A stretch of 64,000 bases of DNA. Origin: a virus. The translations under genes were made by a program, and so were the position numbers. The notes below the pieces were generated by a model. It was given only the letters and a program-made list of their open reading frames with translations, was not told the DNA's origin and searched no databases. Shown one piece after another: positions 27,884 to 38,157 of this stretch; position 1 is the first letter of the stretch; each line of letters begins with the position of its first letter. The stretch spans positions 1-64,000 of IMG/VR virus record IMGVR_UViG_3300033994_001756; one strand, 5' to 3'.

Positions 27884-28039
27884 ATGGCGATCCACCCAAA
27901 TCCCGATAGGGATACCACATATATGAAGCAAATGTGGGGAACTACAAAATTAATTACAGATTATGCTTCGTTACCAATAAAAAAGAAGAAAATCTATTCC
28001 GTAGATTACTGTGAATACTTTGAAGATGCATCTAAATAG
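27884..28039 (+). CDS. hypothetical 51-residue protein
   Basis: ATG 27884 preceded by GGAGAA. MAIHPNPDRDTTYMKQMWGT, then TKLITDYASLPIKKKKIYSV. Basic centre, acidic end. First gene of the baseplate late operon. Unknown. Confidence 0.6.
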   Translation: MAIHPNPDRDTTYMKQMWGTTKLITDYASLPIKKKKIYSVDYCEYFEDASK

Positions 28040-28064
28040 TTTATAATTACAGTATTTTATTTAA

Positions 28065-28481
28065 ATGTCAACTGTTTCGCAAGAATTAGGCAAAATTTCT
28101 AGGTCATTTAAGGACATTAGTTTAAATTTTGGACTAAATCCTGTGACTAAGGACATCGTAGTATTAAAAAATGAAGAAGCAATTAAACAGTCTGTTAAAA
28201 ATTTAGTTTTAACTAAATTAGGTGAAAGACTATTCAACCCTCTGATTGGAACTGATACTACAAGTTATTTGTTTGAATTAACTAGTACATTTTCAGCTAA
28301 TTCATTAATTGAAGAAATTGAAAATGTTCTTAATATCTATGAATCTAGAATTACATTAAACAATATTACAGTTAATGTTGAAGACGATTCTAATGAATTT
28401 GAAGTAATAATAGATTATTTTATTGTTGGATTACCTCCTATAGTACAAACCGTAGATTTTATCCTCGTAAGAGAAAGTTAA
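28065..28481 (+). CDS. gp25: baseplate wedge subunit gp25
   Basis: 138 residues (T4: 132). FKDISLNFGLNPVTKDIVVL, NEEAIKQSVKNLVLTKLGER and LFNPLIGT are the hallmarks of the gp25/GPW family, the wedge protein that contacts the first sheath layer. Followed three bases later by gp6, the usual order in T4-like phages. Confidence 0.92.
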   Translation: MSTVSQELGKISRSFKDISLNFGLNPVTKDIVVLKNEEAIKQSVKNLVLTKLGERLFNPLIGTDTTSYLFELTSTFSANSLIEEIENVLNIYESRITLNNITVNVEDDSNEFEVIIDYFIVGLPPIVQTVDFILVRES

Positions 28482-28484
28482 TAA

Positions 28485-30653
28485 ATGGAACTACCTACTA
28501 TCTCTGCTTTAGAGTTTAATCAAATCAGAGAATCCATTAAAAATTTCATCAAAAGTAAAACTGATTTCCAGGATTACGATTTTGAAGGATCTAACTTATC
28601 CATGCTAGTGGATATTTTAGCATACAATACCATGTATTCGTCATATAACATCAATATGGCGGCCAATGAACTTAACCTGGATACTGCAGTTCTTCGTGAC
28701 AATGTAGTTTCACATGCAAAAAGACTAGGATATACTCCAACTTCATATACTTCAGCAAAAGTAAATTATAATATCACTGTAAATAATGTAGGCAACTATC
28801 AATCCGTAAATATTGGCGTTGGTCCTATATTTTCTACTACTCAAAATAACAAAGTATATACATTTTTGCTTAGAAATGCACTTAGTGTAAATACTCAAGG
28901 AAATTCTTCAGTAACTTTTGAAAATGTAGAGTTAGTTGAAGGATCAGAATTCAGTATTAGGTATACTGTAAACGATGCCAATGAAAATCAAAGATTTTTT
29001 GTTCCAAATAATTTTGTAGATGCAGATTCTATTAAAGTTTTTATAATTTCAGATCCTTCAACCAATTTAGAAGTTGAGTATGAAAGAAAACTTGGTGTTG
29101 TAGGTGTAACTGCATCGGATAGAGTATTTTTTGTCGAAGAGGTTCAAGATCAAAAATATGAAATTATCTTTGGAGATAATATAATTGGTAGAAAACTACA
29201 GAATGGAGAAATAGTTATAATAAGGTATATTGTATCAAGTGGGTCAGATGCAAATCAAATTGCAACATCACAGTTAAAGTTTATTGGTACTGTAACTGGA
29301 GATTCAACAAATATTTCAGGAACAAATGTTTCCACTACTCCGTTAAGTGCAAAAACTGATGGTGGTTCTGAATTTGAATCAATCAAGTCAATAAAATATA
29401 GAGCCCCTAGGTACTATGCATCTCAGCAAAGGGCAGTAGTAAATAGTGACTATGAAAGTATTTTACAAAATATTTACACTAATGCAGATTTAATTCGAGT
29501 TGTTGGTGGAGAAACTAAATCTCCTCCCGAATTTGGTAAAGTTTTTATTTCAATAAAGCCAAAAATTGGATCTACAATTTCAGTAGTAGAAAAAACTAAA
29601 ATTACTAATGAATTAAAGAAATATGCAGTAGGATCTATAACTCCAGTCATAGAAGATGCTATTCCATTTTTTATTGATTTATACATCGATGTTATTTACA
29701 ACCAAAGTAAAACTAATAAAGATAAATTAACTCTAATAAATTTAACTAGACAAATTATATCAGACTATAATTTGGATGATGAGTTTAAAAATTTCAACGG
29801 GCTATTTTCATCATCTAAATTAATTTGTCTGATCAGAGATATTGAACCCGCTGTGAAATTTGTTGTTGTAAAATCAATATTTAAAAGAATTGTTCAATTA
29901 TTCGAGAATGTACGCTATAAGTACAAATTAAATTTTTATACTAAACTAAAGAATAATATTGAAACTAAGTATACTTTAATTAGTGAGCCATTTTGTATTA
30001 AGGGGTATAATGCTCCACTATTTTTAGTGGCATTTTCCAATAACTTTGCTGGGTGTGAAAGAGACGGAACAATTTACTTAATGACTGAAAATGAAAGAGT
30101 TATAGCATCTGTAGGATTTATAAATTATGAAACTGGAATGGTAGAATTTACTTTAACTGCATGTCAGACCTCTCCGATAAATATCTATGTTATTCCAGAC
30201 AATCCAGATATAACAACAGGAGCTGACACATATCCAGTAATTACTCCAATTGAAGTAGACTATATTGATATCGGATCTTCTAGTGGATCTCAAACTACAA
30301 ATATCCAGCCATTACCGACTCCAGGTACATTAGTTCCAGCTCCAAAACCAATTGGAGATCCATTAGGAATTCCTCCAGTTTCTAACATTCCAGGAACTAC
30401 AGTAGGTAACCCAGATGGTAGTGTTACCACAGTTAATCCTGATGGAACTGCAATAACATCAAATCCAGATGGTAGCCAAACTATAGAACAGCCAACAAAT
30501 CCAGTAGATCCTTGCATTGCTCTATATGATAAAATTAAGGCTCAAAACTATATGGACAATGATACTAAGCAAAAGCTAAATGAATATGGTTGTCCCCCAC
30601 CAGATGAAACTATTGAAGACTTCAAACCAGTTACCCCAGATATCTGCTCATGA
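28485..30653 (+). CDS. gp6: baseplate wedge subunit gp6
   Basis: 722 residues (T4: 660). The start has ESIKNFIKSKTDFQDYDFEG, then LVDILAYNTMYSSYNINMAA, the conserved gp6 N-terminus. The J-like baseplate part follows (AQQRAVVNSDYESIL). A Pro/Gly-rich low-complexity tail (about residues 605-675) with NPDGSVTTVNPDGTA-type repeats is not in T4. gp6 forms the inner iris of the baseplate. TGA overlaps the next ATG. Confidence 0.92.
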   Translation: MELPTISALEFNQIRESIKNFIKSKTDFQDYDFEGSNLSMLVDILAYNTMYSSYNINMAANELNLDTAVLRDNVVSHAKRLGYTPTSYTSAKVNYNITVNNVGNYQSVNIGVGPIFSTTQNNKVYTFLLRNALSVNTQGNSSVTFENVELVEGSEFSIRYTVNDANENQRFFVPNNFVDADSIKVFIISDPSTNLEVEYERKLGVVGVTASDRVFFVEEVQDQKYEIIFGDNIIGRKLQNGEIVIIRYIVSSGSDANQIATSQLKFIGTVTGDSTNISGTNVSTTPLSAKTDGGSEFESIKSIKYRAPRYYASQQRAVVNSDYESILQNIYTNADLIRVVGGETKSPPEFGKVFISIKPKIGSTISVVEKTKITNELKKYAVGSITPVIEDAIPFFIDLYIDVIYNQSKTNKDKLTLINLTRQIISDYNLDDEFKNFNGLFSSSKLICLIRDIEPAVKFVVVKSIFKRIVQLFENVRYKYKLNFYTKLKNNIETKYTLISEPFCIKGYNAPLFLVAFSNNFAGCERDGTIYLMTENERVIASVGFINYETGMVEFTLTACQTSPINIYVIPDNPDITTGADTYPVITPIEVDYIDIGSSSGSQTTNIQPLPTPGTLVPAPKPIGDPLGIPPVSNIPGTTVGNPDGSVTTVNPDGTAITSNPDGSQTIEQPTNPVDPCIALYDKIKAQNYMDNDTKQKLNEYGCPPPDETIEDFKPVTPDICS

Positions 30654-33600
30654 ACAATCTAAAGGAAAAGATTATCAATATTTCTTCACTGATTGAAAAG
30701 CAGTTACCGAACTTTGTTTCTGAAAGCAACCCAAAGTTTATTTCATTTTTAAATTCATATTATGAATCTCAGGAAACTAAGTATAGCTCATTAGATTTAG
30801 TTAATAACTTAATTGATTATTATAATATCGGTAGTTATACTATTAATAGTTTAGTACAACATACCAATTTACAGTCTTCTATAACAAATAATTCTAACAC
30901 TATTACTGTAGTATCAACTAATGGATTTCCAGATAAAAATGGATATGTTAGCATTGATGGGGAGATAATTTTCTACAGAGAAAAAACCCCAACACAATTT
31001 TTAAATTGTGTTCGTGGGACTTCTGCGTTTGTATTTGAAAGTATTCCATATAGTCAAGTAGTATATAAACAGGGTGCAGTAGCATCTTCTCATGAAACAT
31101 CTTCTCAAGTTGTTAATATTGCATATTACTTTACTCAAGAATTCTTAAAGAGAATAAAGTCTGAAATTTCTCCTAACTTACCAGAAGTATTATCAAAAGA
31201 CTTAAATTTAATTACGTTTTTAAAAAATATTAAATCATTCTACTCATCAAAGGGTAGCGAAGAATCTCATAAAATTTTATTCCGAATTTTATTTAATGAT
31301 AAAAAGGTAAAAGTCCGTTTGACTCCTGGAGGTTCAGGTGCAGTTATTAATATCTTAAATTATACCGGAAAAATTGATACATTTAATCTAGTTTCAGGTG
31401 GAAGTAATTATTACTATGAACTGAACAATGGAACTCTAGTATCTGAACCATTAATTGAAATTATTGGTTCTGGTACAGGCAAAAAACTTCCAGGAGAGGT
31501 AGTTGTTCCAACTTCAGCACAAATGAAAGTAACTCAGATGTCAGCTGGGGGTGTCATCCAACAAGTTTCAGTTGTTAATGAAGGAGCAAATTATGTTGGT
31601 CCAATTACAGCAAAAGTAAGACCTAGAACCTTTATTCAAGACCAAAAAATTTATAGTGTAGATGCTAATGGTGTAACTAATGGAACTGCAAAGGTAGATA
31701 CGTGGGATTCAGGAACAAGTGAATTAATTTTATATGATGTAGTTGGATACTTTAGAGTTGATGATAAAATTATTGGTGAAGGAGGAGAATCTCCAAGAGG
31801 AATTATTTCAAAGGCATATCCAGTAACTGATATCAATAGAGAGGGAAACCCTGCAATTGAAATTATTTCCACTGATCCAACTATAGAATACCCAAAAAAT
31901 TATGTATTTAGACCATCTTCTGCAGTATTCTATGAAAAAATAGCTATACGCTGTGAATTGTTACCTAGTTATAGTTCGGTATCAAATTTAGACAACGTAA
32001 AGTTAATTGAATTAGTGCAAGCTAAAGATTCTGCTAATAATATCCCAGGAACATCTTTAGTTGTATCCGAAATTTCAAAGGTAAGTAATACACTATATGA
32101 GTTTGAACTACAAAAATCATTAAACTATAAAGATTTATACATTCCATCTTCCACTATAGTTACATCTACAGTATCTAATATTACATCATCATCAAATTCT
32201 ACTATTACAGTAGCATCAACTTTTAACTTCCCCACAACAAATGGAAAGTTATTTGTAAATAATGCAGTCATAAATTATCAATCTAAAACTAATACTCAAT
32301 TTTTAAATTGTACTCTAGTTGGAACTGGATCTGTTAATGTTACTACGAATAATGTTGTTCATCTATATGGAAGAAACTGTTTAACATCTGGAAATCTTAC
32401 ATATTTTATAAAAGGTTATATTGATGGGGATAGAAATTCTACTCCCATTCTATTCCGACTACATGCATTGCCATCAGCTCCAATAATTGAAAACGGAGGA
32501 GCATTATACACTAAAAATGTTTTTGAACTAGAATCGCCTACATTAAAATTAAATAAAACTATATTAAATGCAAAACAATATAGTGGCGGTGAAATTGATG
32601 AAGTAATTATAGAAAATCCTGGAAATAACTATAAAGTAAATGATAAACTAATTGTAAATAATGCAGGAAATCTAGGAAGTGGCTTTTCTGCACAAATATC
32701 TAGTATAGTAGGTAAGCAATTAACTGCTATTAATTTTGATGTAATTGATGAGCAAAAGTGCATCATATTTACAACTAATCAGGATCATGATTTAGAAGTT
32801 GGTAATAAATTAAAATTTAGTAATATCTTAGGTAATCAAGTAATTTTTAATGTACTATCTCGTACTAAATTTGCAATAGAAAATACTTTAAATTTAACTA
32901 CTTTAAATTTGACTAATCTAACTTATATTACAAACTCACTTACTGCATCTGGCCCTATTAGTGCTATCAATATTTCAAATTATGGGAAAAATTATTCCAA
33001 ATTACCAGAGGTGATTGGATTTAACTCCCAAAATGGTGCGGGAGCACTCATTCAATTAAATTCATCAAAAGTAGGTAAGCTTACAAAATTTACATATGAT
33101 TCAGTTGGAGATGAATTAATTGGCAATCGAAATACTGAATATAAAATAAAAATTCCTAATAGTGCAAAAATTGTTAATAATTTTGAAGTAAATTCAATTC
33201 AAGTTTTAACTGGAGGAAATAATTATAATTCTACACTAGATAAAATACTAGTGAATGGTGTGGTAGATCCTGGATATGAATTTCGTATAGTAGCTGAATC
33301 TGGCATTATAAAGGAAATCATTGTACTAAAAAGTAAATATAATTTAAATTCTATCCCTGCGATTACCATTCAAAGTCAGTTTGGTTCGGGTGCGACTTTT
33401 CGTGCGGTGTTAAAAAGAAAGCAAATTAAACAAGGCGATATTTTAACATTCGGAACTTCCACTTCTTCTGTAAAATGTGAGGTTGTAAGTTTTGATCCTT
33501 TAACATCTACTCTAGAATATTATGTAATATCTGGAAATATTTTATCCGGAGACGTAATTTATGATTCTCTTGGTTTTGCATATGGAAAAATTCAAAATAT

Positions 33601-36600
33601 AAACAAAGCATCAGTTTACTGCAAGAGATCTCCTTATATTAGATATTCTCCAAAATTTTTAGATAATCTTGGATTTATTAGTGATGCAAGTCAAAAAATT
33701 ATCAATAGTGACTATATTCAAGATTGGTCATATACTATAGCATCTACTAGAAATACATCAGAGTGGAAAAATCAAGTACTCAATAATACCCATGTATCTG
33801 GGTACAAAGTATTTGGCAGACATAAAATTGAAAATAAAAAGGAATTTTTTGAAGCCAAAGAAGAAGTATTTAATAGCTCAGTTATTTTTAAGTCTACATT
33901 AAGTAACTTAGCTAAATTAAATTTAGATTTATCAAAGTCAATTTTACAAAAAATTGCTATAACAGATGTATCTACATTTGCAGTATCTGATGTCATTTAC
34001 GGTAGCTTTAGTGAGTCATATGGAATTATTACAGCAATAAATGAAAATTACATTACAATCAATACAGTAAGTGATACTCAATTTCAATTTGGTGAATATG
34101 TATTCAAGGTGCCTGTTGAGTTCATTCTTGAAAATAGTAATACTACCAAATATGGTATGTCTTTTTATAATGGAATTTTTCAAGAACCATTCCAATCATA
34201 TTATTTAACTCAAACTGATTACATCCCAAGATTTTTGGTATCGTCTGCTGATGCTATAGTATTGCAACAACTACAAACCCCATTTGAAGTTGTAGATACT
34301 ACTTTAATTGGAAATCAAGTAACACTTACTAAAAATTTAACCCCAATAGTTCCTACATCTAAAGAACAACTTATAGTTTCAATTGACGGTGTTGTTCAAT
34401 CACAATCATCATATACGCTTTCCCAAAATATTTTAAACTTTAATTCAGTCACAATAACACCAGAAGATAATTTGATTGTACTATATCATCCAAAATTAAA
34501 ATCACTAACATTTACTGGTTCTGGTGTAAATTATACAATTAATTACACTCCCACATCTACATCTAATTTGATGATATTTGCCAATGGCGTATATCAAACT
34601 CACTTAGCACCAATCTCAAACTATTCATCAAATACTAATCAATTAACATTTAGTAGTTCAATTGTTGACCCAACAACAAATTTAGTAGGTTGGTATATTG
34701 ATGAAACTGTAACCTGTTCTATTGTAGATATTGGAAATATTAATAGTAGAAGAATTATTGATCTCAAAGCAGTAGACCTTCAAAAATTAACTGAATATCT
34801 TGAAACTAATTCAGTTAAGTCTCCTAAGTCTTCATATGAAATAACTAAAGATTTACTTGAAGGTACTGTATACACTGACAATATAGACACAGTATATGGA
34901 TTTGATACTAAATTTATGTATTCTAGTCCACAATACTCATCAAGCTATGTTGAAGTTTTAGATCCAATTATATTTAATGGCACTTCATATACATACACAT
35001 TGAAGTATATGGATGGAAATACTTATACCCCATTCAATGGAAAAAGTAATCTAATAGTTAACATAGGTGGAAATGTTTTAGATCCTAAAAAATATACTAT
35101 TACTGGCTCAAATATAACATTTGAAAATTTATACATCGGAACAAGTAGTTGCACAATAATTGATTTTCGTAGTAATTTTGTTGCAAATACACCCTCCAAC
35201 AGCAAAGGTTTAATTCTAGATGATCTAAATGTAGTTCAAAATGGAAGTAGAAAAACTTTTAATTTATCTGATAGAGGTGTGCCTCAATATGTTAGACATA
35301 CTGCAGATATATTTGCAGTAAAAAATCAAACGTTGTTGGTTCCTAATTCGCAGTCACAAACAGTATCCGCAAATAAAATTACATTACAACAAGCACCAGT
35401 TGCATCTGATATTACACAGTTATTCTATTTTAATAGGCAATTAAGTCCAGCAAAAACAAAGAATGTGGTTTTGGATACATGGCAATGCATGAATGGGGTA
35501 CAAAAAACTTGGCCATTAACACGAAATGGAATTTTATTTGCACCGATAAATGTCAATAATTTACTTGTCTGCAGAAACGGAGTATTTCAACTTCCTGGTG
35601 TAGATTATACTGTTTCGGGTGCTTATGTAACCTTTGATGAAGCTCCTGAAATTATAGAAGATATTGTAATCATATATTCATATAATAATATAAATCAAAA
35701 CAGTTATATCACTAGTTTTACTGCAATTGCTCAAGTAAGTACTGTAAACTTAGGTTTGACTCCTCCAAATGTATATGATTTACTAGTTTCCAGAAATGGA
35801 GTTATTCAAAATCCTACTGAAGATTTTACTGTATCTGGAAGTACTTTAACATTTACTTCACCTGTTCAAGCACTTGAAAGTGTGTTTATAGTATATGCTC
35901 ATGCATCTGAAGAGATTGGCATTTCTAGTATTACTAATTCTACAATAATTCTATCAACTGCAATAACTTCTGGGCAAGAAGATGGTTTGGTGATTTATGT
36001 CAATGGTACTCCAAAATTTAATAATAAAGATTATACAATTTCCAATGGAAATACAGTAACTCTTCTTAATGGAGTTACTGTAGATCCTGGAACATTTCCG
36101 TTTGCTATAAAATATGTTACATCATTTATTGTAGATGAACTTGGAGATTGTCAAAATGGAACTAATCAAAAATTTAGATTATTCTATAATCAACAAAATT
36201 TAGTAGCTGCCGATGTAGCAAGTAATGCAGACATTTTAGTTTCAAAGAATGGAGTTATTTTATATCCTGGAGTTCAATATACAATAAACTCTGAAAGAGG
36301 TATGATAATATTTTCTACACCATTGAATTCTACAGATGTAGTGTTTATGATTAGAATGTATAATAATCAACTGATTACTTTATCTGGAACTGGGACACAA
36401 TATAATTTAAGTGATTCTATATTACCATCAGAAGAAAACCAGTTAGTTATCTTTGCAGCTAAGCAATGGTGTACTAAAGAAGCTAATGATTTTACATTAC
36501 AAACCATAAATACTATAAATTTAAGTAGTACTACTGCAGGTTCAAATTTATTTGCTATAAAATTTGATATATCATTTAAACTATTAGATCAAATTCATAC

Positions 36601-38116
36601 TCCATTTAATGGAGTAAATTCTAGATTTACTTTATTTGCATCCCAAGAAAATTTCTTGCCTACAGGAACTATTGAAAATAACCAATATCCAAGTGAATCA
36701 AGTTTAATTGTAATTAAAGATGGAAAATTATTAGATCCTGGAGTAGATTACACTTTGCAAGGTGATATCAAGAATCAGATTGAATTTGCAGTTGCTCCTC
36801 TTTCAACTAGTGAAATTTCAGTTAGATCAGTTGGTGCTTTCTTGAAATTAAAAACTATTAATTCTGCTATTGGAACTTCATTTAACCTCCAAAAAGTTGA
36901 CAATACAGATTATTATCCAAACAAAGACATTGATAGACCTAGAAAATTTGAGAACCAAATCTTAGTCTTTAGAGATGGAACAATTCAAAGTCCTCTTTAT
37001 AACTATTATATTGATAATAACAAATTAATTTTTACGTCCAGTATTTCATCAAGCAAATTAGTTATACTAGATTTTAGAGGAGCTTCTTCTGATGTTAGCA
37101 TAGATGATATTGCATATCAAGTTTCGGTAGGTGACAAAATATTACTAGGTGGAGATCCTGATTTAAAAGTTGTCTCTTCTATATTGTCCCCAACTGTATT
37201 GACCGTGACTGCTTATATTGAAGCTGGTAAAACATATACTATTACCAAAGCAGGAACTAACTTTACTACATTTGGAGCTTCAAACAACAATGTAGGAACT
37301 ACATTTACTGCTACTGCTTCTGGAACTTCTAACGGAAATGCATATACTGTAAATACTAAAAGAGCATCTGGACTTGCGGTTACTAGTACTACGTCAAATG
37401 GAAAAGTTACTAATTTTTCCATTACAAATGGCGGAAGTAATTATGAAGATCCAGTTATCATCCGAACTAAAGGAATTGGTTATAATGCAACAGGAAGTGC
37501 TACGGTTGATATTACTGCTGGAAGCAAAGTAGTTGGTCCAGTAGAAATTGAATCTCAGGGATATAATCAATATTCCGCTCCTGTAGTAATACCTACTTCA
37601 TACTCATATTTGTATAAGCAAGTTCCGTTTAGTAACTCTGGAATTATGATAGCTACTAAACTAAATTCTGCAATAAATTCTGTTGATGAAATTATTACTA
37701 TTTCAAATTCAAATAGATTTGCATCTAGTGATATTCAAGTTGTTGCAACTTCTTCTACTGGTTCTGGAGCTTCATTTAGACCTTTCGTTAGCAACGGAAA
37801 GATAACTAAAGTAGAATTACTAAGTGGTGGTAGTAATTACAATGAATTAGATATATCTATTGATGTGATTAATGGAGGGGGATCGGGTTGTGTAATTGAA
37901 CCTGTACTAAACTCTTCTGGAAATATTATCTCAATAAATTTAAAAAATACAGGTGAAGGATATGATAGCTATAAAGTTATTATAAATTCTGAAATAATAG
38001 AATATACAACTGTTGACAATACTCAAACATACCCACGTTTATTGGGATGTACTAGAGGACCAAATTCAACATCACATGTTCAAAATTCCCTAGTATATTT
38101 TGATTCTGTTATCTAA
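30650..38116 (+). CDS. gp7: very large baseplate wedge protein (gp7-like)
   Basis: 2488 residues, against 1032 for T4 gp7. The call rests on position between gp6 and gp8 and a conserved-looking N-terminus (IEKQLPNFVSESNPKFISFL). The rest is modular beta structure. Modules near residues 105 and 540 (FYREKTPTQFLNC; NYQSKTNTQFLNC) recur at the end. From about 1240 to 2140 there are at least eight copies of a NGVxQxPxxDYTxSG-type repeat (for example RNGVFQLPGVDYTVSG). A late module GTTFTATASGTSNG is shared with the 24063 protein. Could combine wedge and host-contact functions. Confidence 0.65.
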   Translation: MNNLKEKIINISSLIEKQLPNFVSESNPKFISFLNSYYESQETKYSSLDLVNNLIDYYNIGSYTINSLVQHTNLQSSITNNSNTITVVSTNGFPDKNGYVSIDGEIIFYREKTPTQFLNCVRGTSAFVFESIPYSQVVYKQGAVASSHETSSQVVNIAYYFTQEFLKRIKSEISPNLPEVLSKDLNLITFLKNIKSFYSSKGSEESHKILFRILFNDKKVKVRLTPGGSGAVINILNYTGKIDTFNLVSGGSNYYYELNNGTLVSEPLIEIIGSGTGKKLPGEVVVPTSAQMKVTQMSAGGVIQQVSVVNEGANYVGPITAKVRPRTFIQDQKIYSVDANGVTNGTAKVDTWDSGTSELILYDVVGYFRVDDKIIGEGGESPRGIISKAYPVTDINREGNPAIEIISTDPTIEYPKNYVFRPSSAVFYEKIAIRCELLPSYSSVSNLDNVKLIELVQAKDSANNIPGTSLVVSEISKVSNTLYEFELQKSLNYKDLYIPSSTIVTSTVSNITSSSNSTITVASTFNFPTTNGKLFVNNAVINYQSKTNTQFLNCTLVGTGSVNVTTNNVVHLYGRNCLTSGNLTYFIKGYIDGDRNSTPILFRLHALPSAPIIENGGALYTKNVFELESPTLKLNKTILNAKQYSGGEIDEVIIENPGNNYKVNDKLIVNNAGNLGSGFSAQISSIVGKQLTAINFDVIDEQKCIIFTTNQDHDLEVGNKLKFSNILGNQVIFNVLSRTKFAIENTLNLTTLNLTNLTYITNSLTASGPISAINISNYGKNYSKLPEVIGFNSQNGAGALIQLNSSKVGKLTKFTYDSVGDELIGNRNTEYKIKIPNSAKIVNNFEVNSIQVLTGGNNYNSTLDKILVNGVVDPGYEFRIVAESGIIKEIIVLKSKYNLNSIPAITIQSQFGSGATFRAVLKRKQIKQGDILTFGTSTSSVKCEVVSFDPLTSTLEYYVISGNILSGDVIYDSLGFAYGKIQNINKASVYCKRSPYIRYSPKFLDNLGFISDASQKIINSDYIQDWSYTIASTRNTSEWKNQVLNNTHVSGYKVFGRHKIENKKEFFEAKEEVFNSSVIFKSTLSNLAKLNLDLSKSILQKIAITDVSTFAVSDVIYGSFSESYGIITAINENYITINTVSDTQFQFGEYVFKVPVEFILENSNTTKYGMSFYNGIFQEPFQSYYLTQTDYIPRFLVSSADAIVLQQLQTPFEVVDTTLIGNQVTLTKNLTPIVPTSKEQLIVSIDGVVQSQSSYTLSQNILNFNSVTITPEDNLIVLYHPKLKSLTFTGSGVNYTINYTPTSTSNLMIFANGVYQTHLAPISNYSSNTNQLTFSSSIVDPTTNLVGWYIDETVTCSIVDIGNINSRRIIDLKAVDLQKLTEYLETNSVKSPKSSYEITKDLLEGTVYTDNIDTVYGFDTKFMYSSPQYSSSYVEVLDPIIFNGTSYTYTLKYMDGNTYTPFNGKSNLIVNIGGNVLDPKKYTITGSNITFENLYIGTSSCTIIDFRSNFVANTPSNSKGLILDDLNVVQNGSRKTFNLSDRGVPQYVRHTADIFAVKNQTLLVPNSQSQTVSANKITLQQAPVASDITQLFYFNRQLSPAKTKNVVLDTWQCMNGVQKTWPLTRNGILFAPINVNNLLVCRNGVFQLPGVDYTVSGAYVTFDEAPEIIEDIVIIYSYNNINQNSYITSFTAIAQVSTVNLGLTPPNVYDLLVSRNGVIQNPTEDFTVSGSTLTFTSPVQALESVFIVYAHASEEIGISSITNSTIILSTAITSGQEDGLVIYVNGTPKFNNKDYTISNGNTVTLLNGVTVDPGTFPFAIKYVTSFIVDELGDCQNGTNQKFRLFYNQQNLVAADVASNADILVSKNGVILYPGVQYTINSERGMIIFSTPLNSTDVVFMIRMYNNQLITLSGTGTQYNLSDSILPSEENQLVIFAAKQWCTKEANDFTLQTINTINLSSTTAGSNLFAIKFDISFKLLDQIHTPFNGVNSRFTLFASQENFLPTGTIENNQYPSESSLIVIKDGKLLDPGVDYTLQGDIKNQIEFAVAPLSTSEISVRSVGAFLKLKTINSAIGTSFNLQKVDNTDYYPNKDIDRPRKFENQILVFRDGTIQSPLYNYYIDNNKLIFTSSISSSKLVILDFRGASSDVSIDDIAYQVSVGDKILLGGDPDLKVVSSILSPTVLTVTAYIEAGKTYTITKAGTNFTTFGASNNNVGTTFTATASGTSNGNAYTVNTKRASGLAVTSTTSNGKVTNFSITNGGSNYEDPVIIRTKGIGYNATGSATVDITAGSKVVGPVEIESQGYNQYSAPVVIPTSYSYLYKQVPFSNSGIMIATKLNSAINSVDEIITISNSNRFASSDIQVVATSSTGSGASFRPFVSNGKITKVELLSGGSNYNELDISIDVINGGGSGCVIEPVLNSSGNIISINLKNTGEGYDSYKVIINSEIIEYTTVDNTQTYPRLLGCTRGPNSTSHVQNSLVYFDSVI

Positions 38117-38123
38117 ATAAATA
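38116..38123 (+). promoter_or_regulatory. late promoter (AATAAATA)
   Basis: Just after the gp7-like stop and before gp8. Confidence 0.6.
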
Positions 38124-38157
38124 ATCATACAAAAGACTAACTACAAGGATAAAACTA

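Noticed and set aside
30650-38116. Leftward ORFs inside the giant tail genes
   Set aside because: Shadows of long AT-rich coding frames.
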